DNA of 9,814 nt from Candidatus Moraniibacteriota bacterium (GTDB lineage Bacteria > Patescibacteriota > Minisyncoccia > Moranbacterales > UBA9337): contig JALNYX010000033.1 in NCBI GenBank assembly GCA_023229615.1, positions 1 to 9,814 of the forward strand, read 5' to 3'. Shown piece by piece: positions 5,483 through 9,814 of the stretch. The notes beneath the pieces were generated by a model. That model was not told the DNA's origin and made no database searches. It was given only the letters and a program-made list of their open reading frames with translations. Numbering within the stretch: position 1 is the stretch's first letter; every line of letters starts with the position of its first letter. The position numbers and the translations under genes were made by a program.

Positions 5483-5526
5483 AATTTTCAATTTTCAATT
5501 TTCAATTTTCAAACAATTTTCAATTT
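5483..5526 (+). repeat. AATTTTC heptamer tandem repeat between rpsL and rpsG
   Basis: AATTTTC occurs four times head to tail at 5483-5510, followed by an offset fifth partial copy (CAATTTTCAATTT, 5514-5526). Downstream, 5543-5579 carries purine-rich repeats of the AATTAGAA type that are roughly complementary, so the two halves could pair as a long AU-rich stem ending just before the rpsG SD site (5583-5586). The array lies in the 152-base gap between the two ribosomal genes and has no coding potential. Confidence 0.75.
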
Positions 5527-5591
5527 ATAACTTTATATAAATCGAAAATTAATTAGAAATTAGAAAATAGAAGGTAGAAATTGAGGTAAAT

Positions 5592-6062
5592 ATGGCAAGA
5601 AGAAAAAGAACATTTGCAGAAACTTGGAAACCGGATCCTAAATATGGAAATATTTTAGTCGGTCGTTTTGTTGGAAATATCTTAAGAGACGGAAAAAGAA
5701 GCGTAGCGGAAAAAGTCGTCTATGATTCCTTTGAAGTTATTCATGAAAAAACCGGAAAAGGAGGATTGAATGTTTTTGAGCAAGCCATCAAAAATGTTTC
5801 TCCGCTCCTCGCAATCAAATCCCGCCGAATCGGAGGCGCGAATTATCAGGTTCCTGTTCAGGTTTCAGGAGAACGCCGTCAGACATTGGCAATGCGTTGG
5901 ATAAAAGATGCTTGCCGAGCACGCAAAGGAAAAGGTATGGCACAAAAACTTGCCGACGAACTTATTGAAGCGGCTCAGAAAACTGGAGCAGCAATGAAAA
6001 AAAGAGAAGACACTCATCGAATGGCTGAGGCGAACAAGGCTTTTGCTCATTTTGGAAACTAA
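5592..6062 (+). CDS. rpsG: 30S ribosomal protein S7
   Basis: S7 nucleates assembly of the 30S head by binding the 3' domain of 16S rRNA and lines the E site. The 156 residues match the usual bacterial length. Recognisable parts are the MARRKR start, PDPKYGNILVGRFVGNILRDGKR (14-36), the RRIGGANYQVPVQVSGERRQTLAMRW segment that forms the beta-hairpin and adjoining helix (78-103), and KKREDTHRMAEANKAFAHF at the end. GAGG at 5583-5586, five bases before the ATG, makes this the only gene of the cluster with a recognisable SD site. In E. coli S7 represses its own operon by binding between rpsL and rpsG; here that gap is filled by AT-rich heptamer repeats, so the E. coli-type site is not apparent. 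Confidence 0.98.
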   Translation: MARRKRTFAETWKPDPKYGNILVGRFVGNILRDGKRSVAEKVVYDSFEVIHEKTGKGGLNVFEQAIKNVSPLLAIKSRRIGGANYQVPVQVSGERRQTLAMRWIKDACRARKGKGMAQKLADELIEAAQKTGAAMKKREDTHRMAEANKAFAHFGN

Positions 6063-6079
6063 ATATAATATGCAAACTT

Positions 6080-6093
6080 CCGCCACTTGGCGG
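6080..6093 (+). promoter_or_regulatory. Hairpin between rpsG and fusA
   Basis: CCGCC (6080-6084) pairs with GGCGG (6089-6093) around an ACTT loop, a compact GC-rich stem in otherwise AT-rich DNA. The stem is followed by GTATAAATTT rather than a T run, so it is unlikely to terminate. It could be a processing site or a regulatory element for fusA, whose start is 41 bases downstream without an SD site. Confidence 0.5.
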
Positions 6094-6134
6094 GTATAAA
6101 TTTACAAAACGTAAACTTGTTTTTAAAAATATCT

Positions 6135-8219
6135 ATGGAAAATAAAATTGTTCCTATCGAAAAACTGAGAAATATTGGAATCATCGCTCATATTGATGGA
6201 GGAAAAACAACTACTACTGAGCGTATTTTGTTTTATACCGGAATCACTCATAAAATCGGAGAGGTTCATGAGGGAGAAGCGGTAATGGACTGGATGGAAC
6301 AGGAGAGGGAGCGAGGAATTACCATTACCAGCGCCGCCACTACTTGTTTTTGGAAGGAACATCAGATTAATATTATTGATACTCCGGGACATGTGGATTT
6401 CACCGTTGAAGTAGAAAGATCACTGCGTGTTTTGGATGGAGCAGTGGTTGTTTTTGATGGAAAAGAAGGCGTTGAACCGCAATCCGAAACTGTTTGGCGT
6501 CAAGCTGATAAATATAATGTGCCAAGAATTTGTTTTGTAAACAAGATTGACAAAGAGGGAGCAGATTTTGATCAAGCAATGAAATCAATTTGGAATAGAC
6601 TCACTCCTAATGCTGTGGCGATTCAACTGCCAATTGGAGAGCGTGGAGATTTTTCCGGAATCGTTGATTTGGTAAAAATGAAAGCCTATACTTTTGCCGG
6701 ACAGATGGGAGAAGAAGTTGTTGAGAGTGAAATACCGGAGGAGCTTGCTGAAAAAGCCAAACAAGCACGTGACAATATGGTGGAAAAAATTGCAGAAACT
6801 GATGATGCGCTTACGGAAAAATTTCTTAATGGGGAGGAAATTTCCGTTGATGAATTGATGAAATCTTTGCGAAAAGCCGTTATTGATGTGAGATTGATTC
6901 CAGTTCTTTTGGGAACAGCTCTTCGAAACAAAGGAGTGCAACTGGTATTGGACGCGGTAGTTAATTATCTTCCGGCACCGATTGACTTGCCTCCAGTCAG
7001 AGGAATTAATACTAAAACTGAAGAAGATATCACAATCAGTCCGAGAGATGAAAAATTTGTAGCTTTGGCGTTTAAGGTGGCTACGGATCCTTTTGTCGGA
7101 CAGCTTACCTTTTTCCGAATTTATTCAGGAAAGGTAAAAGCCGGTTCATATGTCTATAATTCTATCAAAGAAGAGAAGGAAAGAATTGGAAGAATTTTGC
7201 GAATGCATTCCAATCATCGTGAGGAAGTGGAAGAATTGGGAACCGGAGAAATTGGAGCATTGGTAGGAATGAAAAATACAACCACCGGAGATACTTTGAC
7301 GGAAATCGGAAATCCGGTAGTGCTTGAAAAAATTATTTTTCCCGAACCGGTTATTGATATCGCAGTTGAGCCAAAGACAAAAGCTGATCAAGAAAAAATG
7401 GGAATGGCACTTAAAAAATTGTCCGAAGAAGATCCGACTTTCCGTGTACGAAGCGATGAAGAAACCGGACAAACAATCATTTCCGGGATGGGAGAACTTC
7501 ACTTGGATGTGTTGGTTGACCGAATGAAAAGAGAATTCAAAGTGGAAGCGAATATCGGACAACCGCAAGTTGCCTATCGAGAAACTATCAAGATATCAGC
7601 GGAAGCGGAAGGAAAATATATCAAACAATCTGGAGGACGTGGACAATATGGACATTGTTGGATTCGACTTGAACCGCAAGAGCCTGGAAAAGATTTTGAA
7701 TTTGTCGATGAAATCAAGGGAGGAGTTATTCCTCAAGAATATATCGCGCCGATTGGAAAAGGAATCAAGGAGGCGATGCTAAATGGAGTTATCGCCGGAT
7801 ATCCGATGGTGGATATTAAGGCGACTTTGTATGACGGGTCGTATCATGAGGTGGATTCATCGGAAGCAGCTTTCAAGATTGCCGGTTCAATGGCATTTCA
7901 AGCGGCAGCCAAGAGAGCTAATCCTATTCTGCTGGAGCCGGTAATGAAGGTTGTTGCAACAACGCCGGAAGGTTTTATGGGAGATGTTGTGGGAGATATC
8001 AATTCCCGCCGAGGAATTATCAAAGAAATCAATGATCGCGGAGAAGGAAATGCAGTAGTGAAAGAAATCGAAGCTGAAGTTCCTCTCGCGAATATGTTCG
8101 GCTACGCAACTCAACTTCGCAGCATGACTCAAGGACGCGCCAGCTACGCAATGGAATTCAACCATTACGCCGAAGTCCCAAAAAACGTCGCTGAAGAAAT
8201 TACTGGAAAAGGGAAATAA
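6135..8219 (+). CDS. fusA: Translation elongation factor G
   Basis: EF-G is the GTPase that drives tRNA-mRNA translocation and, with RRF, ribosome recycling. From ATG 6135 it has 694 residues, close to E. coli (704). GTPase motifs: P-loop AHIDGGKT (18-25), switch I RERGITIT (58-65), DTPGHVDF (82-89) with catalytic His86, NKID (136-139), and GTA (260-262) as G5. Domain III carries SGMGELHLDVL (450-460); domain IV has GRGQYGH (501-507) and the tip loop SYHEVDSSE with His571; domain V ends in YATQLRSMTQGRASY. The P-loop has Gly22 where EF-G normally has Ala (AHIDAGKT). An in-frame TTG at 6087 would add 16 residues, but that stretch contains the 6080-6093 hairpin and matches nothing in EF-G, so I reject it. 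No SD site is seen. No tuf gene follows, unlike the classical str operon. Glycine is coded mostly by GGA. Confidence 0.97.
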   Translation: MENKIVPIEKLRNIGIIAHIDGGKTTTTERILFYTGITHKIGEVHEGEAVMDWMEQERERGITITSAATTCFWKEHQINIIDTPGHVDFTVEVERSLRVLDGAVVVFDGKEGVEPQSETVWRQADKYNVPRICFVNKIDKEGADFDQAMKSIWNRLTPNAVAIQLPIGERGDFSGIVDLVKMKAYTFAGQMGEEVVESEIPEELAEKAKQARDNMVEKIAETDDALTEKFLNGEEISVDELMKSLRKAVIDVRLIPVLLGTALRNKGVQLVLDAVVNYLPAPIDLPPVRGINTKTEEDITISPRDEKFVALAFKVATDPFVGQLTFFRIYSGKVKAGSYVYNSIKEEKERIGRILRMHSNHREEVEELGTGEIGALVGMKNTTTGDTLTEIGNPVVLEKIIFPEPVIDIAVEPKTKADQEKMGMALKKLSEEDPTFRVRSDEETGQTIISGMGELHLDVLVDRMKREFKVEANIGQPQVAYRETIKISAEAEGKYIKQSGGRGQYGHCWIRLEPQEPGKDFEFVDEIKGGVIPQEYIAPIGKGIKEAMLNGVIAGYPMVDIKATLYDGSYHEVDSSEAAFKIAGSMAFQAAAKRANPILLEPVMKVVATTPEGFMGDVVGDINSRRGIIKEINDRGEGNAVVKEIEAEVPLANMFGYATQLRSMTQGRASYAMEFNHYAEVPKNVAEEITGKGK

Positions 8220-8238
8220 GATCAAAAAACTTTCAAAA

Positions 8239-8267
8239 AGCAATAAAAATGCCAATATTTTTTTGCT
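8239..8267 (+). terminator. Weak AT-rich hairpin after fusA
   Basis: AGCAA (8239-8243) pairs with TTGCT (8263-8267), continuing after one mismatch with AAAA/TTTT. There is little GC and no T run beyond the stem, so it is a poor intrinsic terminator. It is the only candidate between fusA and the gene at 8282; readthrough is likely. Confidence 0.25.
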
Positions 8268-8281
8268 ATTAAACTAATCTT

Positions 8282-8653
8282 ATGAAAAAGAAAAATATAA
8301 TTTTAATTTCATTCGTGGTTTTGTTTCTATTGTCTCTGGTTATTCTATCTCAGATAGCAAGAGATCGTGTTGAGAATTCAAGTAAAAGAAAAGCATATAT
8401 AGATAATCTTTCCGGCTGTGGAAGAATTCCTCTTAAGTCTTTTATAGCAAGAAGTAATGATGAAGAAGCGGATGCTAAGAAATATGTACTTGAAAGTATG
8501 GAAGAATTGAAATTATCAGTTGATAACGTAAAAGAGGAGGTATATAAATGTAGGAGATTTGTTAAGGAGAATGGCAATGAACGAGAAAGAGAAGAATATA
8601 TAAAGTGGATCCTTGATTTTCTCGATTCAATTGAAAGAAATGATTTTAAATAG
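8282..8653 (+). CDS. Small membrane-anchored protein, unknown function
   Basis: This 123-residue protein has a basic start (MKKKN), one hydrophobic segment at about 6-24, then a polar, highly charged remainder. There is no typical signal-peptidase site after the hydrophobic stretch, so it is probably an N-terminal anchor with the rest outside the membrane. Residues 60-118 are rich in E, K and R with a heptad-like spacing of L, V and I, suggesting helices or a short coiled coil. Two cysteines (Cys46, Cys90) are present outside the membrane part. I recognise no family. No SD site precedes ATG 8282. It lies 62 bases after fusA and 55 before the next exported protein, with no clear terminator on either side, so it may be read with either. 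The continuous frame and the membrane segment support a real gene. Confidence 0.6.
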   Translation: MKKKNIILISFVVLFLLSLVILSQIARDRVENSSKRKAYIDNLSGCGRIPLKSFIARSNDEEADAKKYVLESMEELKLSVDNVKEEVYKCRRFVKENGNEREREEYIKWILDFLDSIERNDFK

Positions 8654-8661
8654 CGTTAATA

Positions 8662-8708
8662 GGGTAGTTATTTGACAACCAAATAATAAAAAAAAGGGGG
8701 TAGTTATT
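8662..8708 (+). repeat. 11-base direct repeat in the leader of the gene at 8709
   Basis: GGGTAGTTATT occurs exactly at 8662-8672 and 8698-8708, the second copy ending at the base before the GTG start and overlapping the AGGGGG ribosome site (8695-8700). A TTGACA at 8672-8677 has no -10 at proper spacing; a weak alternative promoter is TTGAAA (8631-8636) with GTTAAT (8655-8660). The duplication of sequence next to the start codon recalls the repeats before the gene at 669. Confidence 0.55.
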
Positions 8709-9814
8709 GTGAAAACGAAGATTTTTATTTTAAGTATGATGGTTTTAGCGTGTTTATCGAAAAATGTATTTGCTTTGTGTCTCGTGGATGATGTTGGATG
8801 TTTAGCCCCATACATATTGCCGTTATATGGAAATGGTGTAAGGGAATGGGCTCCGGTAGAAGGAAAAGTAGTCTCGGCAGGAAATACTATTTCCTATAGG
8901 ATTAAATTTGATTCCGCATCGACATATATTCTTCGCACTTACGGAGATGGAGTATTTGGCTTAGATATAGAATTGGTGGAAAAGTATGACGATGATGGAT
9001 ATTCAAGTCCGCGTCTTCATCTTGATGAAATAATAACAACATTTCCCAGTTCGGCGAATGCGAGAAAGGATACAAACTTTATTGATTTTCTTACCAACTG
9101 GGGATCGGGTACGGAAAACAATGCTGTTTTTGTTCGGAATGCAGAGGAAATAGAGCCGGATACATATTATTGGGTTCACTTCATTTTTCAAGAGAACATT
9201 CCTGACAGAGTTACTATTCAGCCAAATATTCAAATCACAGTCGATACAAACTGGATGCTGATTTTTGGTAGAACATTCGAATTTCTATCGGAATCGAGTT
9301 ATTGGATTTCTCAAAGTGAATATTATGTTCTAGAGAGTGATTCTTATGTTCAATTTCAAGCTACTTCGAATGGAAGCGTTGATGTTTGCTGGGAAAATAA
9401 AACTACAAGCTATTTATGCTCCGAAAGTAATCAAAAAGCTCGTGCGGGAATCGAAGCGACGACTGATACGGAAAATGGCAGTAGCGCCATCGAACCCATA
9501 TCTGTTGTTCCTAGTTTTGAAACCAATCCAATCGACACCGAAGACTCAGGAATCCCCACAAAAAACTCCTCCGTTAAAGTTAGAGAAATTAAAATCTCTG
9601 ACGATGACGATGAGATGATTTCCCATAGTCTCATCAAGGAACCAAGCCAAAAATACCACATTCATTCGGTTCTCGAAAACACCGGAGACGATGATGCCTA
9701 TGACATCGAACTCCAATACTGGATTTCCGAAAACAAAACTTTCGGCGACGATGACGACGAATACCTCGCCTCCGATTGGATCGACCAAATCGACGCGGGA
9801 GAGTCCCACGAAGA
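8709..9814 (+). CDS. Exported protein with C-terminal CARDB-like domain (3' end missing)
   Basis: GTG 8709 opens a frame that stays open for 368 codons to the window edge. AGGGGG lies 8 bases upstream, and the first 22 residues (MKTKIFILSMM..., ending N-V-F-A) are a good signal peptide, so the GTG start is likely. Residues 23-200 are a mixed, aromatic-rich region I cannot assign. Residues 225-285 include a short Cys-containing stretch and an S/T/E/P-rich linker. From about 289 the pattern (VKVREIKIS..., VLENTGDDDAYDIELQYWIS, a DDDD turn at 347-350, then SDWIDQIDAGES) fits the CARDB/bacterial beta-sandwich type found in adhesins and surface proteins; the Asp-rich turns at 298-301 and 347-350 could bind calcium. 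Codon use shifts near 9430: before it A/T-ending codons dominate, after it GAC, ATC, TCC, AAC and CTC do. Probably a secreted or surface protein; function unknown. Confidence 0.8.
   Translation, partial: MKTKIFILSMMVLACLSKNVFALCLVDDVGCLAPYILPLYGNGVREWAPVEGKVVSAGNTISYRIKFDSASTYILRTYGDGVFGLDIELVEKYDDDGYSSPRLHLDEIITTFPSSANARKDTNFIDFLTNWGSGTENNAVFVRNAEEIEPDTYYWVHFIFQENIPDRVTIQPNIQITVDTNWMLIFGRTFEFLSESSYWISQSEYYVLESDSYVQFQATSNGSVDVCWENKTTSYLCSESNQKARAGIEATTDTENGSSAIEPISVVPSFETNPIDTEDSGIPTKNSSVKVREIKISDDDDEMISHSLIKEPSQKYHIHSVLENTGDDDAYDIELQYWISENKTFGDDDDEYLASDWIDQIDAGESHE

Noticed and set aside
5483..5579. CRISPR-like array from the repeated heptamers
   Set aside because: Units are 7 bases with no spacers; it is a simple tandem repeat.
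6087..6134. Upstream TTG start that would lengthen EF-G by 16 residues
   Set aside because: The added residues match nothing in EF-G, and the stretch includes part of the 6080-6093 hairpin; the ATG at 6135 gives the normal N-terminus.
9431..9809. Two minus-strand frames and one + strand frame over the last gene
   Set aside because: The signal-peptide frame starting at 8709 is open over the whole stretch and has domain-like structure; the others are readings of its complementary or shifted frames.
1..9814. Alternative genetic code with TGA read as glycine, as in some candidate phyla
   Set aside because: All clear genes use GGN for glycine with no in-frame TGA, and TGA is a natural end for the metallopeptidase gene at 4907.

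Overview
The window looks like a chromosomal segment from a Patescibacteria (Candidate Phyla Radiation) bacterium, probably from the Parcubacteria side. The case rests on three things. Ribosomal protein S12 has an N-terminal insertion of about 13 residues of the kind I remember from this group. A DUF3467 protein and a minimal YgjP-type metallopeptidase are present. The genome is AT-rich and uses the standard bacterial code (glycine as GGN, long reading frames free of TGA). The lineage is inferred from memory, not from a search.

Layout, all on the + strand. Positions 1-296: the 3' part of a DUF3467 gene, closed by a terminator at 371-397. Positions 297-668: no convincing gene, but tandem promoter-like sites and an unusual leader. 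Positions 669-1457 and 1566-1973: two unrecognised exported proteins, each with a strong Shine-Dalgarno (SD) site and preceded by a short MKKG leader ORF that wraps a hairpin; a very strong terminator ends the pair at 1998-2036. Positions 2064-2202: a promoter-like site, a 16-codon ORF and a terminator, either a small RNA or an attenuator for the next gene. Positions 2241-4238: a class A penicillin-binding protein that polymerises and cross-links peptidoglycan. Positions 4344-4907: a YgjP/SprT-like zinc metallopeptidase. Positions 5020-8219: rpsL, rpsG and fusA (the str cluster) behind a good promoter at 4924-4952 and a hairpin at the predicted transcript 5' end. Positions 8282-8653: a small membrane-anchored protein. 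Positions 8709-9814: an exported protein whose C-terminal part resembles a CARDB-type beta-sandwich; it runs off the window.

The genes fall into two sets. The housekeeping set (cell-wall synthase, S12, S7, EF-G) mostly lacks visible SD sites. The exported set (669, 1566, 8709) has purine-rich SD sites and leaders with repeated sequence around the start codon. No CRISPR array, transposase, tRNA, rRNA or defence system is visible. The most unusual signal is the paired leader-ORF and hairpin architecture before the two exported proteins, with three exact copies of a 13-base start-codon motif ahead of the first.
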